From Achromobacter sp. UMC46 (GTDB lineage: Bacteria > Pseudomonadota > Gammaproteobacteria > Burkholderiales > Burkholderiaceae_B): a DNA stretch of 64,000 nucleotides. Location: positions 434,001 through 498,000 of the forward strand of contig NZ_LZZS01000004.1 in assembly GCF_014170335.1 (NCBI RefSeq). The letters run 5' to 3'. Made by a program: the position numbers and the translations under genes. The notes under the pieces were generated by a model. The model was not told the DNA's origin and made no database searches. It was given only the letters and a program-made list of their open reading frames with translations. Shown here in pieces: positions 8,776 through 17,736 of this stretch. Each line of letters opens with the position of its first letter. Within the stretch, counting starts at the first letter, position 1.

Positions 8776-9309
8776 ATGGAACCCATACTGATTGCATTAC
8801 CCCCCGCAGCGCAAGCGTCTCTACGACCGCTTCAGGCCACGGATGCCGCGGCATGGTCGGCCTACCTGAACCAGCCGGGCGTCATCGAACATACCAGCTG
8901 GGGCGATATCAGTCCGTCGGCACTTGCGGAACTCATCCATGGCTACGCGGGCCGGGGGGATGCGTTGCGATGGGCCATCGTGGGTGCATGCGGCGGGTTA
9001 TTTGGCACGGTGGGTCTGAACGATATTTCCCAAGCGAATGGGCGGGCTGAACTGGCCTATGACCTGGACCCGCGCCATACCGGCCGCGGCTTGGCGACGC
9101 ACGCTGCGCGCGCCGTCATCGGCTGGGCGCACGATGCCATGGACCTCCAGCGCATCCAGGCCACCGTCCTGGACAGCAACACCCCGTCCATTGCGGTCGT
9201 GGAGCGCGCGGGAATGCACTGCGAGGGATTAATGCGGCAGTACCGAAAGGTGCGCGGACAGGCGCGCGATTATTGGATGTACGCGGCCGTTCGTGACGCG
9301 TCCCAATAA
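8776..9309 (+). CDS. GNAT-family N-acetyltransferase (RimJ/RimL type)
   Basis: About 177 residues from the ATG at 8776. A TTG or ATG slightly upstream (8743/8749) is also open. The SLRPLQATDAAAWSAYL opening, the central LFGTVGLNDIS strand, AELAYDLDPRHTGRGLATHAARAVIGWA (acetyl-CoA pyrophosphate loop) and RIQATVLDSNTPSIAVVERAGM are the standard blocks of RimJ/L-like acetyltransferases. These acetylate protein N-termini, amino acids or antibiotics. The acceptor cannot be told from sequence. It stands alone between the TSUP gene and a small exported ORF. Confidence 0.85.
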   Translation: MEPILIALPPAAQASLRPLQATDAAAWSAYLNQPGVIEHTSWGDISPSALAELIHGYAGRGDALRWAIVGACGGLFGTVGLNDISQANGRAELAYDLDPRHTGRGLATHAARAVIGWAHDAMDLQRIQATVLDSNTPSIAVVERAGMHCEGLMRQYRKVRGQARDYWMYAAVRDASQ

Positions 9310-9399
9310 CGTATCCGACTACAATTTCCTGCAGCATGGATCCATCAGGAACGTTAGCAATGCCAACGCAGTTATTCTTTCAATCTAATGGGAACGAGG

Positions 9400-9576
9400 A
9401 TGCGGCTTGGTCTGTTGTTATTGATAGCGTTCATTGCGGCGACTGCGCATTCGGCAAATCTTCCATGCTCCGGCAAGAAAGGAGGAATAGACCGATGTAT
9501 CGGAGAGCAGTTTCTTTGCCGTGATGGATCGGCCATGCCTTCAGCGCGCGACGATCTCCGACGCCAGCTCGGCTAG
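9400..9576 (+). CDS. Small secreted cysteine-containing protein, probably truncated
   Basis: A short ORF (about 58 residues; an earlier ATG at 9388 is also possible) begins with a convincing signal peptide, MRLGLLLLIAFIAATAHS. It continues ANLPCSGKKGGI, then CIGEQFLC and RDGS. The spaced cysteines and CSGKKGG motif resemble a family of small periplasmic proteins of unknown role in Proteobacteria. Those normally continue with a short serine/lysine tail and a final cysteine. Here the last 15 residues are read from DNA belonging to the convergent Rrf2 gene, so the native end may be lost. A GGAACGAGG stretch overlaps the start region. Confidence 0.5.
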   Translation: MRLGLLLLIAFIAATAHSANLPCSGKKGGIDRCIGEQFLCRDGSAMPSARDDLRRQLG

Positions 9577-9957
9577 CGACTTCCTGCCCAAGTGCCGCAG
9601 CAAGGCCTCCTCGCCTTCACGCAGGGCATCCCCCACCCACTGATTCGCGGCACGCTCGACCGGGCAAGCCGGATTGTCGTCGGCCGGACCGATGGCAAAG
9701 ACGGAACCATGGGCGATCGCCTCATAGACATCCCGCGCCGTGATGGTGTCCAACCCCTTGGCCAGCGCCCATCCCCCGTTTCGCCCGCCCGTGGACGTGA
9801 CCATGCCGGCCGTGCGTAGCGCCGCCATGGTCCGGCGCACCACGACCTCGTTGGTGTGCAGCATCTGGGCCAGCGTTGCCGAAGTGGTCATGCCGCCGCG
9901 CAAATCCATATGGATCAGCACGTGCAGCAGGCGCGCAAGACGTGTGTCATAGGCCAT
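9541..9957 (-). CDS. Rrf2-family transcriptional regulator
   Basis: A 138-residue protein with the Rrf2 winged helix: RLARLLHVLIHMDLRGG, TSATLAQMLHTNEVVVRRTMAALRTAGMV, then the wing STGGRNGGWALAK. Only one cysteine (NPACPVE) lies where iron-sulfur Rrf2 proteins such as IscR or NsrR carry three. A cluster is therefore unlikely, and it resembles the YwnA-like subgroup that senses electrophiles or small molecules. It is divergent from an epoxide-hydrolase-like gene, its probable target, with a perfect inverted repeat in the shared gap. Confidence 0.85.
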   Translation of the reverse strand: MAYDTRLARLLHVLIHMDLRGGMTTSATLAQMLHTNEVVVRRTMAALRTAGMVTSTGGRNGGWALAKGLDTITARDVYEAIAHGSVFAIGPADDNPACPVERAANQWVGDALREGEEALLRHLGRKSLAELASEIVAR

Positions 9958-9971
9958 TGGGTTAATATACC

Positions 9972-9988
9972 GTAACTTTAACTGTTAC
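9972..9988. promoter_or_regulatory. Inverted-repeat operator candidate for the Rrf2 regulator
   Basis: GTAAC, seven bases, then GTTAC forms a perfect 5-bp inverted repeat in the 72-bp AT-rich gap between the Rrf2 gene and the divergent hydrolase. The position suits autoregulation plus control of the hydrolase. Binding by Rrf2 is inferred. Confidence 0.45.
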
Positions 9989-10029
9989 GCTATTATAGCG
10001 GCATTGCAATCTTTCTCCGAGCGCCCACA

Positions 10030-11007
10030 ATGACTGACCTTGAAACCCGGAATGTGAACGTCAACGGCATCACACTGCATGTCACCGCGCAAGGCGAAGG
10101 CCCGCTTGTCTTGCTGTGCCACGGCTTTCCCGAAACCTCCCACGCGTGGCGCCACCAGCTTCCCGCCCTGGCCCTTGCGGGCTATCGCGCCATCGCCCCC
10201 GATTTGCGCGGCTACGGCGCCAGCGAAAGTCCGGCGGACGTGGCGGCGTATACGACCCTGGACGTGATCGGCGATCTGGTCGCGTTGATCGACAACGAGG
10301 GCGCGGATGACGCCGTGATCGTCGGAGGCGATTGGGGCGCCAATATCGCGTGGCAGGCCGCGCAGATACGGCCCGACCGCTTTCGCGCCATTGCCGCGCT
10401 GGGCGTCCCCATGATGGGCCGGCCCCCCGTCCCGCCCAGCCGGCTGTTCCCCAGAACGGAATCGGCGATGTTCTATACGCACTACTTCAGTCAACCGGGC
10501 GTGGCTGAACAGGAGTTCGAACGGGACGTCAGCGCAACGCTGCGCGCCATCTACTTCGCCGCGTCGGGCAATGCCGGGCCTCGCGACGAACCGGGCACGC
10601 CCAATCCCTTCGGCATGGTGGCCAACGGTCGTGGCCTGCTCGATTCGCTGCCTATCCCCGAAACACTGCCAGCCTGGCTTGCCCCGCTGGACCTGGATGT
10701 GTTTGTCCAGAGCTACAAGGCCAGCGGCTTTCGCGGCGGGCTTAACTATTACCGGAATCTGGACCGTAATTGGGCCCTGCAGGGCGCACTGGACGGCAAG
10801 ACGGTCGACGTACCCGCCCTGTATCTTGTGGGCGGACGCGACACGGGACTGGCGATCCCGGGCATGGACCAGATCATCAACGCCATGCCGAGCCTCGTTC
10901 CCCGATTGCGCTCGACCGAAGTGATCCCCCACGCGGGGCATTGGCTGCAGCAGGAGGCGCCTCGCGAAGTCAATGACGCGCTGGTCGAATTCCTGCGGGG
11001 GCTTTGA
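10030..11007 (+). CDS. Alpha/beta hydrolase, epoxide-hydrolase-like
   Basis: A 325-residue alpha/beta hydrolase. The oxyanion-hole motif HGFPETSHAW (residues 31-40), the nucleophile elbow VGGDWGANIAW with Asp101 and the late histidine in HAGHWLQQEAP fit epoxide hydrolases. In these an aspartate, not serine, attacks the substrate. The usual cap domain lies between. It would hydrolyse an epoxide to a diol, or a related halo-compound, in the cytoplasm, as there is no signal peptide. The divergent Rrf2 regulator probably induces it under electrophile stress (inference). Confidence 0.85.
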   Translation: MTDLETRNVNVNGITLHVTAQGEGPLVLLCHGFPETSHAWRHQLPALALAGYRAIAPDLRGYGASESPADVAAYTTLDVIGDLVALIDNEGADDAVIVGGDWGANIAWQAAQIRPDRFRAIAALGVPMMGRPPVPPSRLFPRTESAMFYTHYFSQPGVAEQEFERDVSATLRAIYFAASGNAGPRDEPGTPNPFGMVANGRGLLDSLPIPETLPAWLAPLDLDVFVQSYKASGFRGGLNYYRNLDRNWALQGALDGKTVDVPALYLVGGRDTGLAIPGMDQIINAMPSLVPRLRSTEVIPHAGHWLQQEAPREVNDALVEFLRGL

Positions 11008-11047
11008 CGGCTGCCCTTCGCCGCCGCGGCCACTTCGCATATTGACA

Positions 11048-11065
11048 TATCGGTAAATCTCGATA
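11048..11065. promoter_or_regulatory. ArsR operator candidate, copy 1
   Basis: TATCGGTAAATCTCGATA, just 10 bp before the ArsR start codon, is a near-perfect inverted repeat (ATCGG, six bases, TCGAT). A matching and more perfect copy precedes the oxidoreductase gene at 11448-11467. Recurrence before both genes supports it as the operator of this ArsR protein. Confidence 0.55.
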
Positions 11066-11075
11066 CAATCGCCGC

Positions 11076-11378
11076 ATGGAATTGCTCGAAATATTCAAAG
11101 CCCTCTCGAACCGCACGCGCCTTGAAATCTTGAAAGGTTTGAAGGATCCCGCGACGCACTTCCCCCCGCAGGATGAGGGGGATGTTCATACGGTGGGCGT
11201 CTGCGTCAGCAGCATCCAGGAAGGCGTCGGGCTGTCGCAGTCGACGGTGTCTGACTATCTTGCGACCCTGCAGCGTGCAGGCCTGGTTGAAGTCAGGCGC
11301 ATCGGCCAGTGGACTTACTACAAGCGGAACGAAGCGGCCATCAGTGCGCTTGCCGAGATCATCGGGAAAGAGCTGTAA
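11076..11378 (+). CDS. ArsR-family transcriptional regulator
   Basis: A 100-residue winged-helix protein: [17 protein letters not shown], then [34 protein letters not shown], the classical ArsR recognition helix and wing. The metal-binding CVC motif of arsenic or cadmium sensors is missing and only one cysteine is present. It probably responds to an organic or redox cue instead. The quinone-oxidoreductase-like gene starts 115 bp downstream in the same direction and shares an inverted repeat with the region upstream of arsR, so repression of both genes is likely. Confidence 0.88.
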   Translation: MELLEIFKALSNRTRLEILKGLKDPATHFPPQDEGDVHTVGVCVSSIQEGVGLSQSTVSDYLATLQRAGLVEVRRIGQWTYYKRNEAAISALAEIIGKEL

Positions 11379-11447
11379 TTTTTACCTCGAACCTTTTTCG
11401 CCCCTTCTTTTCACTCCTTCTTTTCATGCCCTTTTTTTATTCCAATA

Positions 11448-11467
11448 CATCGGTATTTCCCGATATC
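11448..11467. promoter_or_regulatory. ArsR operator candidate, copy 2
   Basis: ATCGG, six bases, CCGAT is a perfect inverted repeat 27 bp before the oxidoreductase start. It lies beside a pyrimidine-rich tract (poly-T runs at 11401-11475). It matches the repeat before the ArsR gene at 11048-11065. Confidence 0.55.
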
Positions 11468-11493
11468 CCTTTTTTTCGAACTTAGGAACTGCA

Positions 11494-12465
11494 ATGAAAG
11501 CGATCACCCTTAAATCATTTGGCGGCCCCGACTCGTTCGAGCTTTGCGATGTGCCCAAACCGGTGCCCCACACAGGACAAGTCCTGGTCCGCGTGCATGC
11601 CACCTCCATCAATCCCTTGGACTACCAGGTCCGGCGCGGCGATTATCCTGACCTGGTCCCCTTGCCCGCCATTACCGGACACGACGTCTCTGGCGTCGTC
11701 GAAGCCGTCGGGCCGGGTGTGACGGCCTTCTCCCCCGGAGACGAAGTCTGGTACACCCCGCAGATTTTCGACGGGCAAGGAAGCTATGCCGAATACCACG
11801 TGGCCGCTGAGGCCATCGTCGGAAAGAAGCCGCCTTCGCTAAGCCATCTTGAAGCGGCAAGCCTGACCTTGGTGGGCGGAACGGCGTGGGAAGCCCTGGT
11901 CGTGCGCGCGGCGCTGCGAGTGGGCGAAACCATCCTGATACATGGCGGCGCCGGAGGCGTCGGCCATGTGGCGATCCAGCTGGCAAAAGCCATCGGCGCA
12001 AAGGTGTTCACGACGGTGCGCGAATCCAGCGCTGATTTCGCACGCGGCCTGGGTGCCGACGGGGTCATCGACTACGAAAAGGAAGACTACGTCGAGGCCG
12101 TCATGCGAGCAACGGGGGGCCGCGGCGTCGACGTCGTGTTCGACACCGTCGGCGGCCACACCTTGTCGCGCAGCCCCGACGCGCTTGCACAACTTGGCCG
12201 GGTCGTCACGATCGTGGACATCGCGCAACCACAGAACCTCGTCCAGGCTTGGGGCAAGAACGCGAGCTACCACTTCGTCTTCACCCGCCAACACCGCGGC
12301 AAGCTTGATGAGTTGAGCGCGTTGATCGCGCGCGGCCAGCTGCGGCCACACCTTGGCGCGGTGTACTCGCTTGCCGACATTCCGCTCGCCCACGCCCGGT
12401 TGGAGGCGCCGAACAACGGTATCCAGGGAAAGCTCGCGATTGCAGTGGTGCCGCCAGCTGAATGA
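11494..12465 (+). CDS. Zinc-independent MDR alcohol dehydrogenase / quinone oxidoreductase
   Basis: A 323-residue medium-chain dehydrogenase/reductase starting [17 protein letters not shown], with the GroES-like half ([29 protein letters not shown]) and the NAD(P) Rossmann motif [15 protein letters not shown] in the middle. The zinc ligands of classical alcohol dehydrogenases are absent, matching the QOR/zeta-crystallin branch that reduces quinones or enones with NADPH. It lies downstream of the ArsR gene and its operator repeat, so it is probably the main target. It ends 23 bp before a convergent hydrolase. Confidence 0.85.
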   Translation: MKAITLKSFGGPDSFELCDVPKPVPHTGQVLVRVHATSINPLDYQVRRGDYPDLVPLPAITGHDVSGVVEAVGPGVTAFSPGDEVWYTPQIFDGQGSYAEYHVAAEAIVGKKPPSLSHLEAASLTLVGGTAWEALVVRAALRVGETILIHGGAGGVGHVAIQLAKAIGAKVFTTVRESSADFARGLGADGVIDYEKEDYVEAVMRATGGRGVDVVFDTVGGHTLSRSPDALAQLGRVVTIVDIAQPQNLVQAWGKNASYHFVFTRQHRGKLDELSALIARGQLRPHLGAVYSLADIPLAHARLEAPNNGIQGKLAIAVVPPAE

Positions 12466-12488
12466 AGGATGGTGTCAGCGCCGACGGG

Positions 12489-13415
12489 CTACTGCGACGC
12501 AGCCAGAAATCTTACGATCAACCCGACCGTCGCGCCGGTGCTCTCTTCCATCAACCAGTGCCCCGCCCCTGGCACGACTTCTCCGCGCACATCGGTCGCC
12601 GCATTACGCATGACGATCGCCATGTTGTCGCCGAAGGACTTCTCTCCGCCGATGGCCAGCACCGGCATGGTGAGCTTGGTTTTGGAGAACGCGATGTTGT
12701 CGGCGACGTCGCTCTTGGCGATGGCGTTGAACTGCGCGAAGGCGGCGCGCATCGCGCCTGGCTGGGAATAGAGCTTGGTGTAGTGGCGTCGCGTGGCCTC
12801 GTCGATCTTCGACGGCGTGCCGGCAAACTCGTTCCAGAACCGGTCAAGATAGATGCGTTCCCTACCTGCGACCAGACGCTCGAAATCAGGGCCGCCGGCG
12901 TTGAAATGCCACAGCGCGGGCCACAGGATGATCTGGTCCCAAGGCGCGATGCCGGGCACGGGTGCGTCCATCACGACGAGTTTGTCGACTTTGTCGGGAT
13001 AGCTCGCCGCATACGCATAGGCGACCATCGTGCCAATGTCATGGCCGACCACGGCGGTCCTGTCCTGCTTGAACGCCGTCACGACCGCGCGTATGTCGAC
13101 CGCCTGCGACTTCTTGTCGTAGCCACTGGCGGGTTTTGACGATTTCCCCATGCCGCGCAGGTCCGGCACGATCACCAGGTGCGTCTTCGCGAGCGCTTGC
13201 GCGAGTGGCGCCCACATGTCGCCCGTGTCGCCGAACCCGTGAATGAGTACCACGGCAGGGCCGGCGCCACCGGAACGGACGAAAATCTTCGCGCCATCCG
13301 CCATGGTGACGGTCTGGTTCTTGAAGCTGCTTGGGAATGCCGGCTGTGCCGCGGCATTGGCGATGCACAGCACCCCGGCCAACAGCGCGACTACCCGCGC
13401 AAAGCGACTTTTCAT
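12489..13415 (-). CDS. Secreted alpha/beta hydrolase with aspartate nucleophile
   Basis: The start at 13415 has GGAG eight bases upstream and opens a signal peptide (MKSRFARVVALLAGVLCIANAAAQ), giving 308 residues. The hydrolase core has HGFGDTGDMW, PDLRGMGKSSKP, the nucleophile elbow VVGHDIGTMVAYA with Asp126 and a C-terminal GAGHWLMEES histidine. An aspartate nucleophile points to epoxide hydrolase or haloalkane dehalogenase chemistry rather than esterase. An exported member is less usual and suggests periplasmic action on environmental compounds. It is convergent with the oxidoreductase gene. Confidence 0.83.
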   Translation of the reverse strand: MKSRFARVVALLAGVLCIANAAAQPAFPSSFKNQTVTMADGAKIFVRSGGAGPAVVLIHGFGDTGDMWAPLAQALAKTHLVIVPDLRGMGKSSKPASGYDKKSQAVDIRAVVTAFKQDRTAVVGHDIGTMVAYAYAASYPDKVDKLVVMDAPVPGIAPWDQIILWPALWHFNAGGPDFERLVAGRERIYLDRFWNEFAGTPSKIDEATRRHYTKLYSQPGAMRAAFAQFNAIAKSDVADNIAFSKTKLTMPVLAIGGEKSFGDNMAIVMRNAATDVRGEVVPGAGHWLMEESTGATVGLIVRFLAASQ

Positions 13416-13775
13416 ATCGGAACTCCAGTATTGAAGACCAGATCCGCCCGAAACATTGGGAGGCATTGTCGCGCGGAGAACTCAAGATATTTGGGTTAAT
13501 CCAAGCGGCAAGCGCCCACTCATGAAAAATGCCATATCGCGCCCAGCTTGACGGCGAGTGCCTGCAAGACGCTACATGGAGTCCCTGACAATCCGCTGTA
13601 TCCGGCATGTCGGCGTCATGAAAACCATTCACCAGAATTCGCCTCCAAAGGCAAAGGCGACGTGACTTGGGGGAAGAGGCTGCCATCATTCGCAATTCTG
13701 GCGCGGAACGTGACAGAATGTCAGCCAGGTGCAGCCCGGCTGCACCGGTGAATCCAGCATTGATCAGGCCCTGAA
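13416..13775. other. Intergenic region without recognised gene
   Basis: 360 bp between the secreted hydrolase (minus) and the cyclase (plus). It must hold both promoters. Short open frames on either strand show no recognisable protein, and I see no strong hairpin or repeat. Confidence 0.5.
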
Positions 13776-15461
13776 ATGCCCGTTATCGGTGATCCGTCCC
13801 TAACCCGACCCGCTGACGATGGCGCGGGCGGCGCACATTGCGAACCCGACGGTTCGTTGAACCGGCTGGTGCGTCTGACCCGGCGCTTGTTCAGCGTAGA
13901 CGTGGCAATTCTGGTGTGCTCCGACGCCGATGACGCGTGGCAGGCGGTGGACGGCACGCCGCCCCCGGAATCCCAGCCCTGGGCCATCGAATGCCCCGTG
14001 CGCGCCGCCAATGGGCGCCTGCTGGGCGGCTTGCGGCTGCTGCACGGGCAGGCGCGCGGTTTTACCGACGAAGACAACCAGGCCTTGAAGGACCTGGCCG
14101 ACCTTGCGGCAATGGCCATCGAACAGCGCCATGTGCGGTCAGGCGAGCGCGGCGGGGAAGACACCTGGCGCGAAGAAGCCCGAAAGCTGTCGCTGGCCAT
14201 CGCGGGTAGCGGCACGGGTGTCTGGGACCGCAACGTGGTGACCGGCGAGATCACCTATTCGCCCGGCTGGAAAGCCTTGCTTGGCTATAGCGATTCGGAA
14301 CTCACGACGCGCATCGAGGACGCCTACACCCGCCTGCATCCGGACGACCTTGACTACGTGCGCGCCGCCATGCAGGACCATTTCGACGGCAAGACCGAAA
14401 GCTACGAAGTCGAGCACCGCATCCGTTGCAAGGACGGCAGCTACAAGTGGATCTGCAGCCGCGGCAAAGTGATCAGCCGGGACCATTCCGGCAAGGCGTT
14501 GCGAATGATGGGCACGACCACCGACATCAGCGCGGTGCGCGCCATGTCTGACCGGCTCAAGCGTACGGCGGACCTTGTCGTCAACCTCACCGACGCTGTG
14601 CCCGGGCTGGTCTTCCAGTGCCGGGCGGTGCCCGAAGGCGGCTCGTGGTTCTCGTATGTCAGCGCCGGCATCTGGGACACGTTCGAGCTCACCGCCGATG
14701 ACGTGCGCGCCAGCACCACCGCTATCGAACAGCGCATCCATCCCGAGGACTTGCCCGCCTATCGCTCGTCGCTGCAAAAGGCAGCCGCCGCACTGACGCC
14801 GTGGCACCTGGAATTCCGGGTCTGCCTTCCGTTACAGGGCGTGCAGTGGCGCCAGGGGGACGCCAGCCCGCGCCGCGACGCCGATAACGGCGTGGTATGG
14901 CACGGGTTCGTCACGGACATCACCGACCGCAAGCGCGCCGAGTTCGAATTGCGAGAGCACGCCGCCACGGACGCGCTGACGACCTTGCCCAACCGCCGCC
15001 ATTTCATGTCGCGCATCGCCGCGGAGCTTACGCGGATCAAGGGCCACGGCGGCCTCGGTTCGGCGGTGCTGATGTGCGACCTGGACCACTTCAAGCACAT
15101 CAACGACACATGGGGACATGCGATCGGTGACGGAGTCCTGCAGCATTTTGCGAATATGCTGCGCACCCAGTTGCGCGACACCGACCTGGTGGGGCGCATC
15201 GGCGGCGAGGAGTTCGCCGTCGTGCTGCCCGATACTGACATCGAAAGCGCGCACCGGTTCGCCCGGAACGTGCAGCGCCGGATCGCTGATACGCCGTATT
15301 TGTCGGACGGGCGGCATATACCGCTGACGGTCAGCATCGGCATTTCCGCGCTGCATACGAAGGACGACGACGCGGAGCTGGCACTCAGCCGCAGCGACCG
15401 CGCGCTGTACTACGCCAAGCAACGGGGACGCAATCGGATCGAATCGGTGTTTTTCCGATAG
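13776..15461 (+). CDS. Diguanylate cyclase with GAF-PAS-PAS-GGDEF architecture
   Basis: A 561-residue protein without membrane segments. Residues about 25-125 look like a shortened GAF domain (CPVRAANGRLLGGLRL, LADLAAMAIEQR). Two PAS/PAC units follow at roughly 145-255 and 265-390; the second ends in FVTDITDRKRAEFELREHA. The C-terminal GGDEF domain begins DALTTLPNRRHF. Its active site is GGEEF at residues 476-480, and the inhibitory RxxD site (RDTD) is at 467-470. It should therefore make cyclic di-GMP and be product-inhibited. It stands alone, and the signal sensed by GAF/PAS is unknown. Confidence 0.92.
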   Translation: MPVIGDPSLTRPADDGAGGAHCEPDGSLNRLVRLTRRLFSVDVAILVCSDADDAWQAVDGTPPPESQPWAIECPVRAANGRLLGGLRLLHGQARGFTDEDNQALKDLADLAAMAIEQRHVRSGERGGEDTWREEARKLSLAIAGSGTGVWDRNVVTGEITYSPGWKALLGYSDSELTTRIEDAYTRLHPDDLDYVRAAMQDHFDGKTESYEVEHRIRCKDGSYKWICSRGKVISRDHSGKALRMMGTTTDISAVRAMSDRLKRTADLVVNLTDAVPGLVFQCRAVPEGGSWFSYVSAGIWDTFELTADDVRASTTAIEQRIHPEDLPAYRSSLQKAAAALTPWHLEFRVCLPLQGVQWRQGDASPRRDADNGVVWHGFVTDITDRKRAEFELREHAATDALTTLPNRRHFMSRIAAELTRIKGHGGLGSAVLMCDLDHFKHINDTWGHAIGDGVLQHFANMLRTQLRDTDLVGRIGGEEFAVVLPDTDIESAHRFARNVQRRIADTPYLSDGRHIPLTVSIGISALHTKDDDAELALSRSDRALYYAKQRGRNRIESVFFR

Positions 15462-15492
15462 AAGCCGGCGTTCGGCCCGCCTCGTCCGGGTG

Positions 15493-16437
15493 TCACCCAA
15501 CGCGAGCGGTCCTGTCCCAGTCTCGCATATGCCGTTCGATGTGCTCGCGAATGAAGTCGGCCAGCACGCGCGTCGCCATGGACGGAAAGCGGTTGGGCGC
15601 GGTAAGCAGGTAGATGGCGTCGCCGACGCCTTCGGGCTCGAACTCGGGCAGCACTTCAACCAGCGTCCGGTCGCGCAACTGGCTCCATACCGCATAGCGG
15701 GGCAGCAAGGCCACGCCCAGCCCCGCCAGGACCGCGTCCCGCAGGAACGGGTAATCGCCCGACTGCAGCCTTGGCGCCACGCGCAGGATCAGCGGGTCTC
15801 CGTGCTCTTGCTTCATGCGCAAGTCAAAGCGGCGGCCCAGGGACTGCGGCGCAATCAGATCGCAGCGCCCCAGCTGCGCCATCGTCTGCACCGGCGCATT
15901 TTCCGCCAGGAATGCCGGCGAGGCGCACAGGCACCACTGGATTCCGCACACGCGGCGCGCCACATGGTCCTCGGGCGGCGATGAGGTGATCTTCAGCGCG
16001 ATATCGACTTCGGCGGAGATCAGGTCCCCGATGCCGTCGTTGATATGCACGCGCAACGAAATATCGGGATGCGTGCGCGCGAAGTCGAGCAGCACGGGCG
16101 CCAGATAAAGATGGCCCAGGCCTGTCGGCAACCGGATGCGCACGTCTCCCCTGACGGCTCCGTCCAGGCTGTCGATGGCGGCTTGCACTGCGCGCATCTC
16201 GTCAAGCAAGCGGATGCCATGCTGGTAAAGCAGTTGGCCGGCTTGCGTCAGCTCGACATGCCGGGTGGTCCGCCGGAAGAGCTGCGCGCCCAAGTCCAGT
16301 TCCAGCCGCTTCAAGCGATGAGACATGTTCGAACGCGTCATTCCGCAACGCAGCGCGGCGGCGCTCAGATTGCGCGACTCCACCATGGCCACGAAGAGTC
16401 TGACCAGATTCAGGTCCGGCATATTGTCAATCATCAT
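15493..16437 (-). CDS. LysR-family transcriptional regulator
   Basis: A 314-residue LysR protein. MPDLNLVRLFVAMVESRNLSAAALR and the recognition helix RSNMSHRLKRLE form the DNA-binding domain. The C-terminal effector domain follows GDVRIRLPTGLGHLYLAPVL. Starts at 16437 or 16422 are both possible. It is divergent from the CoA-transferase operon across an 87-bp gap and most likely controls it. It ends 31 bp after the convergent cyclase gene. Confidence 0.88.
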   Translation of the reverse strand: MMIDNMPDLNLVRLFVAMVESRNLSAAALRCGMTRSNMSHRLKRLELDLGAQLFRRTTRHVELTQAGQLLYQHGIRLLDEMRAVQAAIDSLDGAVRGDVRIRLPTGLGHLYLAPVLLDFARTHPDISLRVHINDGIGDLISAEVDIALKITSSPPEDHVARRVCGIQWCLCASPAFLAENAPVQTMAQLGRCDLIAPQSLGRRFDLRMKQEHGDPLILRVAPRLQSGDYPFLRDAVLAGLGVALLPRYAVWSQLRDRTLVEVLPEFEPEGVGDAIYLLTAPNRFPSMATRVLADFIREHIERHMRDWDRTARVG

Positions 16438-16524
16438 TCACCATTCCAGGCACAAATACGTGGATTGTCCAATGCTGCCGGCGAGTCTAGCATCGACCGC
16501 ATTGTCCTCAGCCGCATCACACCC

Positions 16525-17736
16525 ATGCCGACCACGCCGTTCGCCTCCTCTTCCGGCCCCTATTCAGGCCTGCGCGTACTCGACCTCAGCCAGGGTATCG
16601 CGGGCCCCTACTGCGCCCAGATCCTCTGGCAGCAAGGCGCCGACGTGGTGAAGGTAGAACCGCCGGACGGCGATTGGGGCCGCCATGTCGGCGTCGTGCG
16701 CGACGATCAGAGCGCACTGTCGATCGCCTATAACGTGGGCAAGCGCGGCGTGTGCGTGGATGCCCGCCAGCCACAGGGCAAAGCCTTGCTGGCGCAAATG
16801 GCGCAACGCGCCGACATCCTGATCCAGAATTTCCGCCCCGGCGTGGCTGAACGCATGGGCGTGGGCTATGACAGCCTGGCCGAGCGCTGCCCCGGCCTGG
16901 TGTATGTGTCCATCAGCGGCTATGGCCCGGATGGCCCTAGCGCGAACGCGCCGGCGTCGGACTCGGTGATGCAGGCCGACAGCGGGCTGATGTTCGCGAA
17001 CCAGACGCCCGAGGGCGAGCCGCGCCGGATCGGCCTGCTGATGGCCGACATCGCCACCGCGCTGTATGCCGTCCAGGCCACCAGCGCCGCCCTGTATCAG
17101 CAGGCGCGCGGCGGCCGCGGCCAGCACGTGCAACTGAGCCTGTTCCAGGCCTGCGCCGCCTTGCAGGTAAACGACATCCTGGCGTTCGGCATGGCGGGCG
17201 CCCGCGCGGCGGGCGCGGTCAGCGCGCCCAATGGCGTGTTCGATACGGCGGACGCCAGCCTGTCGGTCCTGGCGCTGAACAACGACCAGTTTGCCCGGCT
17301 CTGCCGCGCGCTGGATCGGACCGACTGGCTGGCGGATCCGGCGCTATCCAGCAACGCGGGGCGCATGGCCCAGCGCGAACGCCTGCACCGCGAACTGTCC
17401 GTTCAACTGGCGGCGCAGCCGGCCGCGCACTGGGTGGAGCGCCTGGCACGCGAAGACGTATTGCATGCGCGAGTCAGGGACTACGACAGCCTGGCCGCGC
17501 ACCCGCAGGCCGCGCATATCGGCTTGCTGGAGCCCCTGGCGCAGCCCGGCGGCACCCCCCTGCCGTTCGCGCGCGTGCCCGGCGCGGCAACGCGCCGGCC
17601 GTTGCAGGCCGCGCCTGCGGTCGGCCAGCATACGGTTGCCGCATTGACGGACTGGGGCGTGCCGCCTTCGGACATCCAGTCCTTGCTGGACGCAGGCGTG
17701 CTGCGCCAGGCGCCTTCCCCGCAGGAGGACCGCTGA
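16525..17736 (+). CDS. CaiB/BaiF-type (family III) CoA-transferase
   Basis: 403 residues from the ATG at 16525. An upstream extension in this frame crosses the LysR gene and is not used. Family III signatures are clear: GLRVLDLSQGIAGPYCAQIL, GADVVKVEPPDGDWGR, IQNFRPGVAERMGVGYDSL and VYVSISGYGPDGP. The conserved catalytic aspartate region is ADSGLMFANQ/IGLLMADIATAL. Such enzymes move CoA between a carboxylic acid and an acyl-CoA. The gene's stop overlaps the start of the next gene by one base, so the two are translationally coupled. With the oxidoreductase and Bug receptor it forms an organic-acid uptake and activation operon. Confidence 0.9.
   Translation: MPTTPFASSSGPYSGLRVLDLSQGIAGPYCAQILWQQGADVVKVEPPDGDWGRHVGVVRDDQSALSIAYNVGKRGVCVDARQPQGKALLAQMAQRADILIQNFRPGVAERMGVGYDSLAERCPGLVYVSISGYGPDGPSANAPASDSVMQADSGLMFANQTPEGEPRRIGLLMADIATALYAVQATSAALYQQARGGRGQHVQLSLFQACAALQVNDILAFGMAGARAAGAVSAPNGVFDTADASLSVLALNNDQFARLCRALDRTDWLADPALSSNAGRMAQRERLHRELSVQLAAQPAAHWVERLAREDVLHARVRDYDSLAAHPQAAHIGLLEPLAQPGGTPLPFARVPGAATRRPLQAAPAVGQHTVAALTDWGVPPSDIQSLLDAGVLRQAPSPQEDR

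Noticed and set aside
16045-16524. Upstream extension of the CoA-transferase frame
   Set aside because: It overlaps the divergent LysR gene in antisense; family III transferases start close to the ATG at 16525.
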